NCBI RefSeq assembly: GCF_051020955.1
Contig: NC_135017.1
Span: 1,278,501 to 1,342,500 of the forward strand
Length of the DNA: 64,000 nucleotides
Origin: Megalopta genalis
Lineage: Eukaryota; Arthropoda; Insecta; Hymenoptera; Halictidae
Direction: 5' to 3'
Positions within the stretch are counted from its first letter, which is position 1; the number at the start of each line of letters is the position of its first letter. This document shows positions 45,218-55,599 of this stretch, piece after piece. A program made the position numbers and the translations under genes. The notes beneath the pieces were generated by a model. It searched no databases and was not told where the DNA came from. It saw only the letters and a program-made list of their open reading frames with translations.

Positions 45218-45481
45218 TGTTACGGCGACTTGTCCAAATCAAGTCGCTGTAATGTGAAACTGCCCTGTTGTGAGCAACTCCTTAAAGAAAAATAGAAGAG
45301 AGGGGTTGCCACGGAGGTGTTTTATCAACGGACAATCGAAGAGTCGGGATCGGACCGTCGAGCGATCAACACCATCTAATTCAAAGATCTCTAACATAAT
45401 TTAATTTAGTTGTATTATAGTTCGTGTTCTCTATTGTAAATAAAATGCCGCGACGCGGGAGAAGTGTAGTAATTCGTAACA
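45218..45481 (+). repeat. 5' LTR of the Gypsy element
   Basis: TGTTAC...GTAACA with a 6-bp inverted terminal pair. It contains a hairpin near its start (GCGACTTG / CAAGTCGC) and AATAAA at about 45,438. The gag start codon lies inside this LTR at 45,445. Confidence 0.93.
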
Positions 45482-46659
45482 TTGGGGGCTCGTCCGGGAT
45501 CGAAGAATCGATCGGAAATGTCACGCCGGCATTGGAGATCCTGTTTGCAAACCTCCGACAAGAATTATGCGAGCAACTGCAGGAGCAGCAGAGGCAGTTC
45601 GAGGCGCGACTGGAAGCGGACAGGCTTCAGCGCGAGGAACTGCGAGGAACGGCTGCTGCGTCCGAACGAGAGGCTCGCATGGAAGAGAGGATAGCAAGGA
45701 TCGAGAACCAATGCCAGGTGCTATCGGATCCATTGCGAAATTCTGTCTTAAATTCTGCGGCATTCTCGTCTGTGGAATACTCGGAGGCGCGTGTAAATAG
45801 TGCGGACACTGTTGTAAATAATGTTAATAATGTATATAACGCGAGTGTACCTATTGCTCCGAGTGTTCCTGTATTTGCTTCACAGTCGGTGCCATCCTTG
45901 CCTGCGTGTCGTGAATCTACACGCTTCGTAACTGGATTAGGATATTCCGTGAAGCCGACACGTTATGACGGTTCCACGTCATGGGATGAGTACCGAATTC
46001 AATTTGAAATGGTCGCGAATGTAAATGGCTGGGACGAAGCAAAGAAAGCTGCGGCTTTAATTGCTTCGTTGGATGGTCCGGCTCGAGGAGTACTGACTTC
46101 TCTTCCCGCCGATAAGTATTTCGACTTCAAAGAAATAGTTTCGGCAATCGAGTTTCGGTTTGGTCAAAAAAACTTTTCGAAGCTAAATTACGTTCTTTTT
46201 CAAAATTATAAACAGCGGCAAGGGGAGTCAATTTCTGCATTGGCCACGGAGATTGAGAGGCTGGCGCAATGCGCTTTCTCTGAATGTCCAATGGATGTTC
46301 GGGATCGTTTGGCCGCCTCTCAGTTTGTGACGGCGTTGGCCAATGAAGAGATGAAAAGAATGTTGAGATATGAAAGTTTTACATCTCTTAGAGCTACGGT
46401 GACCAGAGCTCTAGAGATGGAAGCTCTCAATAAATTAAGCTCTCAAAAAACACAAACGATTGAATGGAATTTAAAACGTCCCTTTACTTCCGAGGGAATG
46501 CTGGAACGTGCGGCTGAACGGCATTCTGAACGAGTGGTTGGACATCAACGGGAGTTGCCGCATTGCTGGAGCTGTGGAAAAAAGGGCCACCTCCAACGGG
46601 ATTGTTTAAAGAAAATAAGGAAGGAGACTTCGCAGGGAAACTTCAAGAAGTCGGTATAA
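45445..46659 (+). CDS. gag: Gypsy Gag polyprotein
   Basis: An open frame of 404 codons from the ATG at 45,445. The start lies within the LTR, and the frame reads through the primer-binding site (IGGSSGI). Residues about 10-100 form a Gln/Arg/Glu-rich coiled-coil-like region. About 170-350 is the capsid-like domain, with the usual GPARGVLTSLP and YKQRQGESISALATEIERLA segments. The C-terminus carries one CCHC zinc knuckle, CWSCGKKGHLQRDC, for RNA packaging. It ends in TAA at 46,659 and overlaps pol by 97 bp. Gag would assemble the intracellular particle. The upstream open extension to 45,424 lacks an ATG. If the LTR ATG is not used, the first downstream Met is well inside the protein, so the LTR start is favoured. 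Confidence 0.85.
   Translation: MPRRGRSVVIRNIGGSSGIEESIGNVTPALEILFANLRQELCEQLQEQQRQFEARLEADRLQREELRGTAAASEREARMEERIARIENQCQVLSDPLRNSVLNSAAFSSVEYSEARVNSADTVVNNVNNVYNASVPIAPSVPVFASQSVPSLPACRESTRFVTGLGYSVKPTRYDGSTSWDEYRIQFEMVANVNGWDEAKKAAALIASLDGPARGVLTSLPADKYFDFKEIVSAIEFRFGQKNFSKLNYVLFQNYKQRQGESISALATEIERLAQCAFSECPMDVRDRLAASQFVTALANEEMKRMLRYESFTSLRATVTRALEMEALNKLSSQKTQTIEWNLKRPFTSEGMLERAAERHSERVVGHQRELPHCWSCGKKGHLQRDCLKKIRKETSQGNFKKSV
45483..45500 (+). promoter_or_regulatory. Primer-binding site, tRNA-Pro
   Basis: TGGGGGCTCGTCCGGGAT, 18 bases starting one base after the LTR end. It is complementary to the 3' end of tRNA-Pro and equals the primer site known from murine leukaemia virus. It is also translated as part of the gag frame. 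Confidence 0.85.
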
Positions 46660-49600
46660 TGGGGGATAGTCCGACTTCATCTTCCGTTTTTCCCTCTGTC
46701 GTGCTGCGTTTGGAACCTATTCAGCGAGGGATTTTCTTCGTCGAAGGCATCGTTGGAGCGAAGAAAATGAAAATCATCTTGGACACGGGCTCATCGGTTA
46801 ACCTTCTACGGGAAACTTATGCTACAAGGCAGAATAGTTCGGCGAGCATGACAGGAGTGAAGATTTTTTCAGTCTCCGGTCAGAGATTACCGATTTTTGG
46901 TAAAAAGCATCTACCTGTTTCTATTGGAGAAGTCGAGACCGAAGAAGAGTTCTTCTTCGTCAGTATGATGGAAGAATGCATTTTGGGAATCGAATTTCTT
47001 AAAAAGCATGCCTGTCAACTGGACTTTACAAACGAGGTTCTTCATTTGAAAGGAATGCAAGTGCCGTTGCTGAAGTATGGAGAAGATTCGGCTACGAAGG
47101 AGATAAAGAAAAACAGGAATACATTAGTACCGGATCATCTTCAGGATCTTCATCAGAGATCTTCTATAAACCTGTCCGCAGAGCAAAAGAAAACTTTTGC
47201 CGAGTTATTGACGGAATTTGCAGATGTTTTTGCGAAAGATTCCGAAGAGGTGGGAAAATGTGACGTAGTATGTCACAAGATAGATACCGGTGACAGTCTT
47301 CCCATAAAACAGGCACCCCGACGATTACCTCTTCATCGACGTTCAGAAGTAGATGAATTATTGTCGAAAATGGAACGACAAAGAGTCATAGAAAAGTCTC
47401 AAAGCCCCTGGTCTTCACCCGTGGTATTGGTCAAGAAGAAGGACGGGTCCATCAGATTTTGCGTGGATTACAGGCGTCTGGACAATATCACCAAGAAAGA
47501 TTCGTACCCCCTCCCAAGGATAGAAGATACGCTGGACGCTTTGGATGGCTCCTGTTGGTTCTCGACGATCGACTTACAAAGTGGATATTGGCAGATATCC
47601 ATGGATCCTGTACAGAAGGAAAAGACTGCCTTTTGTGTGGGTACTGGATTATGGCAGTTCAAAGTCATGCCATTTGGTCTTTGTAACGCACCAGCTACCT
47701 TTGAACGTCTAATGGACAACATCTTAAGAAGGTTAAACTGGAAGATTTGTTTGGTATACCTCGACGACATCATAATTTTCGGTAGAAGTTTTGAAGAGGA
47801 AGTACAACGTCTGCGGAAGGTACTTGCTCGCCTAAGGAAAGCTTGCTTGCTGATGAGCCCGAAGAAGTGTAATTTCTTCTGCAAAGAAGTGAAATATCTT
47901 GGACACGTAGTATCCGAGATGGGTGTACAAACTGATCCTGAAAAATTGGATGCAGTAAAGAATTGGCCGGTGCCGAAGAATAAGACCGAGTTGAAGAGTT
48001 TCCTGGGTCTTTGCACTTATTATCGGAAGTTTGTTAAATATTTCGCCGATATTGCGAAGCCCTTACATCGTTTGACCGAGAACGAGAAAATCTTCGTGTG
48101 GACGGAAGAAGCGGAACATTCGTTCGAGGATTTAAAAAGGAAATTGATGGAGTTTCCCATTCTTTCTTATCCGTCGGTTAATACAGAATTCATTTTGGAC
48201 ACGGATGCCTCAAATTTTGCAATTGGAGCAGTTCTTTCTCAAATTCTGCAAGGTCGGGAGAGAGTAATCGCCTACTTCTCCAAGACGCTAGGAAAAGCTG
48301 AGAAGAATTATTGCGTTACTCGGAAGGAACTGTTAGCGATAGTGAAATCTATTGAACATTTTCATCATTACCTTTATGGGCGTAGATTCCTTCTGAGGAC
48401 CGATCACGCTGCTTTACGTTGGTTGCTGTCTTTCAAGAATCCGGAAGGACAGGTAGCACGTTGGATCGAGCGGATTCAGGGATATGACTTTGAGGTGAAA
48501 CACCAGGAAGGAAGACTCCATCAGAACGCGGACGGTCTTTCTCGCAGGCCTTGCGAATCGCAGGATTGTGCGCGATGCAAGCGCCTGGAGGAGAAGACGG
48601 AAGAAAATGGAGACGTAGTTCTGCGGACACTCTGCGAAACATTTGATTTTGAAGAGTGGAGGAGAAAACAGGAGGAGGATGAAGAAATTGGTTTCATGCT
48701 GTCAAGAAAAAAAAAGGGTAGCAGGCCCGATTGGCAGGAGATTTCGGACAGGAATACGAGAATTAAATATCTCGTATCAATTTGGGATTCCTTGGAAGTG
48801 TACGAGGATCTACTGTTTCGTAAGTGGGAATCCCCTGATGGAAAAAGTAACAAGTGGTTACTGATGGTTCCAAGAGAAATGGTAAGCTCGGTGATGACAG
48901 ATTGTCATGATACACCGGCGGGTGGCCATTTCGGAGTGAACAAAACTCTGGACAGGGTACGTCGAAAATTTTACTGGCCTGATAATCGCAAGGATGTGGA
49001 AGACTGGTGTCGTCGATGTAATACTTGTGTCGCAAGGAAAGGTCCGAGGGAGAGGGGACATGGACCTCTCAAGATTTATAATGTCGGGGCACCGTTTGAA
49101 AGGGTAGCGCTCGACATTGTGGGACCGTTTCCGAAGTCTGCTGCTGGTAACAAGTATGCGCTGGTCGTTGTGGATTATTTTAAGAAATGGCCGGAGGTAG
49201 TTCCGTTGCCGGACCAGCGCGCGACGACTGTTGCGAAAGCCCTTCTTACAGAAGTTGTAAGTCGTCATGGCGTACCGTTGGAACTTCATTCGGATCAGGG
49301 GAGAAATTTTGAGTCGGCGGTCTTCAAACGGTTGATGGTGCTGCTTGGTATTAAGAATACTCGCACTACTCCTTTGCATCCACAATCTGATGGATTCGTG
49401 GAAAGGTTGATTCGGACTCTGCTGCAGTATTTGTCAATGTTTGTAGCGGATCATCAACGGGATTGGGACGATTGGATACCGTTATTTTTACTATCCTATC
49501 GCTCAAACAGACACGAGACAATGAAGAACACTCCATCGATGATTCTCACTGGTAGAGAGCTTCGACTTCCAATGGATCTTCAGAGAGGACTCCCGCCTGA

Positions 49601-49949
49601 ATCAAAATATGAGGAGGACGAGTTTGTTCAGCAAACGCGTATCAGACTGGCTAAAATTCATGAATTTATTCGCCAGAGACTGAGAATTAGCGGAGACAAA
49701 ATGAAATCTTGGTATGATGTTTACGCTAATTCAATTACGTTTGCTACAGGCGAGAAAGTTTGACTGTTCCAACCACGAAGGACGAAAGGAAAATGTCCCA
49801 AGTTGCAGTCCGCGTGGGAAGGTCCTTATGTGGTACAGGACCGCCTGAACGACATTATTTATCGTGTAACTCGTTCTCCGAAGTCGAAACCGAAGATCGT
49901 ACACGTTAACCGCTTGGCTCGCTACGACGCTGTACACAGAAGCCTTTGA
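46563..49949 (+). pseudogene. pol: Gypsy Pol polyprotein with one premature stop
   Basis: The frame is open from 46,563 to a TGA at 49,761-49,763 (1,066 codons) and continues in the same frame to TGA 49,947-49,949. Domains in order, with residues counted from 46,563: aspartic protease (ILDTGSSVNLL, about 71-81), reverse transcriptase (FSTIDLQSGYWQ; VYLDDIIIFG near 397-406), RNase H (ILDTDASNFAIG near 545), integrase zinc finger (CHDTPAGGH and CRRCNTC, 780-825), integrase core with Asp in ALDIVGPF, Asp in HSDQGRN and Glu in VERLIRT, and after the stop a GPY/F module (WEGPYVV). The stop removes only the GPY/F tail, so most activities look intact. Pol would be made by -1 frameshifting from gag. 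Confidence 0.92.
46578..46611 (+). promoter_or_regulatory. Two candidate -1 frameshift heptamers at the gag-pol overlap
   Basis: In the gag frame, A AAA AAG (46,578-46,584, inside the zinc knuckle) and T TTA AAG (46,605-46,611) both fit the X XXY YYZ rule. Pol lies in the -1 frame relative to gag, so either could direct Gag-Pol synthesis. No downstream pseudoknot was analysed. Confidence 0.5.
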
Positions 49950-50654
49950 CTGTCTCTCACCCAAGAAGAGGACGTTTCTTCGCAGAAGACGAGGGAGTGA
50001 TCTGTGTAATGACACGCTGAACTCTTTCCATTTGTGGAAGAAACGGTTCGATGGGGGAAGGAAGTTGTATCCTCTGGAAGATTACGTCCTCCCATTGGGG
50101 AGTGAGGACGTGTTCTCAGGAGGGTACACCCTTTCCTGACTGGTCCACAAAATGAGATGCACCGGATCCCATATTACTGCAGGTAGTATCCTGTGGTGAT
50201 TGGAGGTGCATCCGGGGAAGAGTTTTGGTGATTGATCAGAGCAGGGAACTCCCGGGAAGCCTGCAAGTGAGAAGTTCTCAAAACTTCTTCAAGAAAGAAA
50301 CGCTCAAGCCTCAAAACGAAGAATTAAGAGGAAGGGTGAGCGACAGAGATTAGAGCTGTACGCGTCGTAGAAGTACTGACGTCCTGCTCAAGGTTTTTTT
50401 GGTGGTTTTCCCTTGAGACGGAGGACAAATGTCAGGACGTAAACTGTCTGGAAAAGGCCACCTGGGTAACTAATTACATTCTTTCCTTGTTTACCTACTT
50501 TTCAGACAGAAGTACTTGCGGTGGAGGTTACCTGTCAGTTGTCCGATGGAACGATAGTTCGAGGTTATAGGACTGAAGCTGGCAGGATTAACGGTTCGAT
50601 TGTCGTTGGTCAACACAAGTGAAATTTGCCGCGGCCGGGACGGCCGCTCATTCG
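49950..50654. other. Gypsy 3' untranslated region
   Basis: No ORF or env similarity. The sequence is GC-moderate and leads to the purine-rich tract. Confidence 0.6.
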
Positions 50655-50667
50655 GCGAGGAGGGCAA
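50655..50667 (+). promoter_or_regulatory. Candidate polypurine tract
   Basis: GCGAGGAGGGCAA directly before the 3' LTR. It is interrupted by two C residues, so it is a weak match for the plus-strand primer. Confidence 0.4.
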
Positions 50668-50931
50668 TGTTACGGCGACTTGTTCAAATCAAGTCGCTGT
50701 AATGTGAAACTGCCCTGTTGTGAGCAACTCCTTAAAGAAAAATAGAAGAGAGGGGTTGCCACGGAGGTGTTTTATCAACGGACAATCGAAGAGTCGGGAT
50801 CGGACCGTCGAGCGATCAACACCATCTAATTCAAAGATCTCTAACATAATTTAATTTAGTTGTATTATAGTTCGTGTTCTCTATTGTAAATAAAATGCCG
50901 CGACGCGGGAGAAGTGTAGTAATTCGTAACA
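50668..50931 (+). repeat. 3' LTR of the Gypsy element
   Basis: Same length and ends as the 5' LTR, with one visible substitution near position 17. It is followed by the ATAT target duplication. Confidence 0.93.
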
Positions 50932-50935
50932 ATAT

Positions 50936-51440
50936 TATTGTCCACTCAAACACTGTTAATCAAACCTTATACTTCACACTAACACTGTTGATTTTGCCAC
51001 TTAACTATTACCCTTACCCTCATCCCTATCCTTATCGTTTTATTCCTCTTTCCTTTCTCTATCCTTTCCTACAAATCTATGGAGATTATTGAAAATTTTC
51101 TACAAAAAATCTTTTTTCTATTATAGATCTATTCTTCAGGAAGATAACTACATCACGCACCATTTATCCGGTATTCCAGGCCTAACTGATAGGTACGGAT
51201 TCTCACATCACTACACAAAAAGGCAATCGTCAGCATTTCGCCCCCACTTCCTGCATCCTCCATCCCTCACTTCACATCTGACGGATATTTTTTGCAAATT
51301 TTCCTCCAATAATCACTTTTTTACTAAATTCTCAATACCCGTAAGTAACTCAAAAAACGTCATTTATCTGGTGAACCTGGCACAGCGTCAACGATAGTTA
51401 CACCACCCCAAGACATAAAAATAAAAAAAAAGGCAATCGT
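50936..51440 (+). other. Continuation of the non-LTR 3' region
   Basis: C/T-rich sequence like that left of the Gypsy element. GGCAATCGTCAGCATTTCGC at about 51,221 and GGCAATCGTCAGCGTTTCGC at about 51,434 each follow an A-rich tract, as if two truncated 3' ends were joined. Confidence 0.45.
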
Positions 51441-52300
51441 CAGCGTTTCGCCGAGAGACCGGTAGGAAGATGTTTCTTGCATAACCGTCTCCAGAAGGAC
51501 ACTGCGCTGACGTCCCTATTCGGGTCCCAGGAGCTTCTGGTTCCGCGAGAGCACTAGATATCGTGGTACGAGCGGGTTGCCCTAGTGAAGGTGATCAATA
51601 CCTTCATCGCTCCTCCGGTCTCTCGAAGGCATGATAGACGTAAGCGAGTGAGCGATGTGGCGAAGTCAGTCCGCGTGGCCAATCCGAGGTTACTGTTTCT
51701 CGCAACCCCCATCAACTAATGGGGACGAGCTGGCCGGATTATACTCAAGGTGCTTCTTGGGTAGGAGGATAGAAGCGTTAGTGCGTCGGGTTGAGCGGAG
51801 GAATCATACCCGGAATATCCCTTAGCCAGGTGCTTCTGGTGGGAACTCGCAGGCGTGGTTATCCTAGATGCTTCTAACTAGGAGAATGGAAAGAAATGGA
51901 ACGGAAGAGATATGAACGAAGAACAGCGCGTTCTTTTGAAAACGAGTAGTATCCCGAAGGAATAGCAGCGATAGTAGGGGAACAATAAATTACCTCGCTC
52001 TCCTCTCCTTGTCTAGCGTAATTTGACACTCATTTGATTCCTTTGCAAATCATAGATAACGACGCGGAAACAACCGGCCGTAAGGCAACTGTGAACAAAC
52101 CGGCAGAGAACAGTCCAACCACAGGCGAGGCTAGGACATTGACTCGCAGTCCATCAGCGTCGCGCCGCGCGAGGCCGGAGCAGTGTAGTATTAAGTTAAA
52201 TTATAATTCCTATTCCTTTACCACCTATGGCAAAGAGCACGTTTTCTTCTATTATTTCCTTGTATATATGTTCCAATAAAGTTTAGTTCAGTTTTGTTAC
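51441..52300. other. GC-richer repeat block, AGGTGCTTCTGG family
   Basis: It contains several variants of AGG(T/A)GCTTCTGG (about 51,528, 51,749, 51,829, 51,868), shared with 6,946-7,020. A modest ORF at 52,034-52,279 (Thr/Arg/Ser-rich) has no recognised relatives. AATAAA near 52,275 precedes the end of the block. Confidence 0.35.
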
Positions 52301-52390
52301 TCTCGTAACTACGTCGGGATTTACAGTAATGTCCCCCTATTTGTCGCCGGTGTTACGCAGGGTTTGAAGCACTTGTTTTTTTAAAAAGGA

Positions 52391-52414
52391 GCTGGAAAGC
52401 TATGGCTTTCCAGC
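52391..52414. other. Perfect hairpin
   Basis: GCTGGAAAGC, loop TATG, GCTTTCCAGC: a 10-bp perfect stem. It does not fit the histone mRNA stem-loop consensus. Role unknown. Confidence 0.5.
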
Positions 52415-52864
52415 ATGTCTTTTATTTTACAATATTCCACAAATTAATTCACGCTGGTCTGGGACCTTGTCCGCCGCGCACAATATGTAACTCCGGATTA
52501 CCGATTGTAATGTCAATCAATCACTGCTGCGCGCATAATTAGCTCCCTACTTATAGCCGCGTCTTATCTCTTGTAGGGACTGAGAGTGGGGCGGGAAGGG
52601 TCAGCGTTACAGCCGGGACCGAATTCTAAAGTGTCGAGAGTAGTACGCAGGAATTGATTTCTTCGAGTCTCGTGGCTCGCCTTTATTGTTGCCGACACCT
52701 CGTGAGAGGGAGAGAGATAGAACAAAACTCGAGTCGCGCGAAACTATGTTGTATAATATGTATGTAAGGCAGCGGTCAGCATCGGAGACAGCCGGTGTAC
52801 AATATTGTAATGATAGAATAAAAACGATGACTTAACTTTTTTTAATTTCTTATTTTTTATGTAT

Positions 52865-53375
52865 TGTGGCGTCGCATCGCTCGCCACTGCTCACGCGCTA
52901 CCTGAGTGCGGCCGCTAGCAATCAAACATTTGCCTTCGTAATCCACACCAAACGTGCTCAAGTCCAACTATCACTTCTCTCGTAAACTTTTCCTTTACGA
53001 CAGCCTTAATAAACACCAAATGTGCATCAGAACTCCCGCCCTTCGCTAATCCTCAAAAACTCACTTAAAAACAAGCACCGCCAATAAAACATTTATCCGA
53101 ACCTTCGCATACCTCGACTCGCACAGACTTTTCCTTTTTTCCCCTTCCAAGAGAATTTCATCTTTTCCCTTCTTATGACTGTCCTCGCAAACAGTATAAG
53201 AAAGGCAAAAGGCAACTCCGCGAGGGCAGTTGGTTCAGGCACTCAAGTCGAGTCAGTCACCCCAGTCCGTCCGGTCAGTTCCAAACTCTGTACACCTAGA
53301 TACTACGCTAGCCGCACCCGCGCACGCTCATAGACCAGAATAAACAGGATAAGCACTATAACCAAAGACAAAACA
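52865..53375 (+). mobile_element. Possible solo LTR (BEL/Pao-like)
   Basis: Starts TGTGGCGTCGCATCGCTCGC and ends near CCAAAGACAAAACA. The C-rich body and the AATAAACAG near the 3' side recall BEL/Pao LTRs. No target duplication and no second copy were found, so the call is weak. Confidence 0.25.
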
Positions 53376-53723
53376 TTTTGATTCACTTGCCATTCCCCCA
53401 CCAAAACATGAAAATTTTTTTAATATATTGGTCACATTTTTCCAATTAAAAGGATACCAAACACGACATGCTTTAGACCATTCTTATTCATTATACGTAA
53501 TAGGTAACTTATTTTATTTGCGAAATAAGCATTACAAAAACCGATTTTTAACATATGAAACATTAAAGGCAAGGTCAAAGAAGGTATGTACATATCTTTT
53601 TCGAAAGAAAATACCACCAAAATTACACTATTCGAGTCTACGTTAGACACCAGGAATATTTACACGGATGGGAGACAGAAGCAAACGAAGACGGTCGAGA
53701 ATGAAGAGTTCCATGTTTGAAAT

Positions 53724-54746
53724 TTGCTGGGACGGCAGGAGCGACATCATTTTGAGGATGAGCCTACGCGTGGAGGCTGTAAAGGAACTGTTTTCTGTAC
53801 ATTTTCCATCTACCCTGGAATTTTAAGATGTCGAACATCGAGAAAGGACACGACATTTAGCGTTCTCGAAAATTTAATTCTTAAAAATTTAATTAATTTT
53901 GATAACCCTCCAATGGAACCAAATATGGGAGCTGATTGGTCAGACATAATGAGCAGTATCACAGGGGAACAATGCACTATGGCTCACGTCGCACAATTTC
54001 TAACAGAGTGTGAGGAAGAAGAGAAGAGGGATGAGGACGATAACGCTGAAGAAGTAGAAAGAAGTAAAAAAATAACCACTTGCGCTGGAAAGACGTGTCA
54101 CGCACGTCGTAATTTTTGTCACAGAATCGCCAACGATATGGTATGTACGTCGTCATGCGATTGTTACAGAAACAAAAACGACGAGCAGATTATCATTGCA
54201 CTGCATAGCGTACAGTTGTCAATATTTAATTCATATCATAAAATGGAAAGCAAAAGTGAAGTTAACGATATTATTTCGACAAATAGAAAAAGAAAACACG
54301 ATAGTGGTCAAAGTGATAGTGACTTCGATGAAATTGTTTTTCCACTTCGTAATCAGCGTATAATTTTATCTGATGACGAGGAAGAATGCATAAATGAAGA
54401 TTGTGAAATTAATCTGGTATATAATGAATGGATAAGGAAAGATACCGAAAATATAACTAAAATCTGGAAATATTCACGAATTTCGAAAATAAATATACCA
54501 CTTGGACGAAGTGTTACAGTTTTACAAATGGCAAATGAAATACTAACGAAATACTTTTGGCAAATTAGTGTAACTGGATCGAATCGTTTGGCGAGCCAAA
54601 TACTCCAAAATGAAATTTACAAATTAAAAAAATATGAAGACAATTGGATAGATACGAATGTTGATGAAACAAAAGCATATTTTGCTTTATGCATTTTGAT
54701 GTCGCAAGTAAAGAAAAACAATATTCAATCTTATTGGTCAAGATAA
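53724..54746 (+). CDS. Chimeric ORF: Cys-rich N-part joined to piggyBac N-terminus
   Basis: A 340-codon ORF made of two unrelated parts. Residues 1 to about 173 include MGADWSDIMSSITGEQCTMA, a Glu/Asp-rich stretch and a Cys-rich segment (TCAGKTCHARRNFC, then CTSSCDCYRNKND). Its spacing recalls a CXC/tesmin-type zinc module, though I cannot confirm that. From codon 174 (ATG at 54,243) it is the N-terminal part of a piggyBac-like transposase, similar to the copy at 57.2 kb, ending SYWSR before a stop. The start of the whole ORF is not an ATG of proven use. It is probably a chance in-frame fusion produced by insertion or deletion, but it stays open across the joint. Confidence 0.45.
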   Translation: MLGRQERHHFEDEPTRGGCKGTVFCTFSIYPGILRCRTSRKDTTFSVLENLILKNLINFDNPPMEPNMGADWSDIMSSITGEQCTMAHVAQFLTECEEEEKRDEDDNAEEVERSKKITTCAGKTCHARRNFCHRIANDMVCTSSCDCYRNKNDEQIIIALHSVQLSIFNSYHKMESKSEVNDIISTNRKRKHDSGQSDSDFDEIVFPLRNQRIILSDDEEECINEDCEINLVYNEWIRKDTENITKIWKYSRISKINIPLGRSVTVLQMANEILTKYFWQISVTGSNRLASQILQNEIYKLKKYEDNWIDTNVDETKAYFALCILMSQVKKNNIQSYWSR

Positions 54747-55599
54747 AAATAAAAATGCAGACACAAGTGCACCAGAAAGTGTCACAATGTTTATGTGCAC
54801 GCCAATATCTGGTTACGGACACACTCTGTTTCTCGATAATTGGTATTCATCGCCAAGTCTATTTGTAAAGTTACAATCTATAAAAACTTATGCTATAGGG
54901 TGTAATAGGAAGAATATGCCCAAAGAACTAGCAGCGGCAAAACTGAAACAATCTGATGTGATTTCAAGATCGTCTAATGGTGTCTTAGTTTCCAAATGGA
55001 AAGACAAAAAAGATATATATGTAATGTCCACAAAGCATTCGAAAATAGAGATGATAGAAGTAGGAAAGAAGAGGTGGAAAATAACAACAACCCTGTAACA
55101 AAACCCAATGTCGTTTTGGCGTACAATGATAGCAGGGTTGGGTTGGATTTACAAGATAGTTACTTATCTTCTCTTCCTCTTATGAGAAAAAATGTAAAAA
55201 GCTACAAACAAATATTTTTTTACTTAGCGGATATTGCGCTTTTTAATTCTTATGTTTTATTCTGTAAGAAAATGGTAGTAGCAAAAAACGAGAAATTTTT
55301 TTTTTAAGTTTCGATTAGATGTAGCAGAGCAACTATAACAAGCTGTATGTATTTCCGATTATAAAAAACGCGGAACGATGCCTATTGGAAGCACACCCGA
55401 TCGTTTAGAGGCAAAGCAATGGGGACATTTCCCGAGAAATATTCCACCCACAAATGCCAAAAAGAATCCACAGCGAAGGTGTAGAGTGTGTACCAAACAT
55501 AAAAAACGAAGTGAAACTATATGGGAATGTAAAAAATGCCTTGTACCATTACATGTTCCAGACTGTTTCGAGAAATACCACACTTTGCATGATTATTAA
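54243..55599 (+). pseudogene. piggyBac-like transposase, copy 1, internally deleted
   Basis: It starts MESKSEVNDIISTNRKRK with an acidic segment (SDDEEECINEDCE). Then comes the N-terminal domain (VLQMANEILTKYFWQISVTG; DTNVDETKAYFALCILMSQV). At GGTCAAGAT (54,736-54,744) the sequence jumps to the second catalytic region (SGYGHTLFLDNWYSSPSLF). The approximately 360 bp holding the first catalytic Asp (SLDE in copy 2) is lost. The third region reads VGLDLQDSYL. The Cys-rich C-terminus (CRVCTKHKKRSETIWECKKC) is preserved. Frameshifts occur near 55,095 and 55,310. Inactive. Confidence 0.85.

Larger units (their letters stand above)
45218..50931 (+). mobile_element. Nearly intact Gypsy LTR retrotransposon
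   Basis: The 5,714-bp element has 264-bp LTRs (45,218-45,481 and 50,668-50,931) that start TGTTAC and end GTAACA. They differ visibly at one base (CTTGTCC against CTTGTTC). The 4-bp target duplication is ATAT (45,214-45,217 and 50,932-50,935). Order: LTR, tRNA-Pro primer site, gag, pol (protease, RT, RNase H, integrase, GPY/F), about 720 bp without an ORF, a purine-rich tract, LTR. No env-like ORF is present. It inserted into the 3' region of a non-LTR element. Confidence 0.93.

Noticed and set aside
47468..49385. Several long minus-strand ORFs across the Gypsy element
   Set aside because: They are shadows of the pol reading frame and show no domains of their own.
52391..52414. Histone mRNA 3' stem-loop
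   Set aside because: The stem is 10 bp and does not match the GGYYCUU...RRGCC consensus. No histone gene is nearby.
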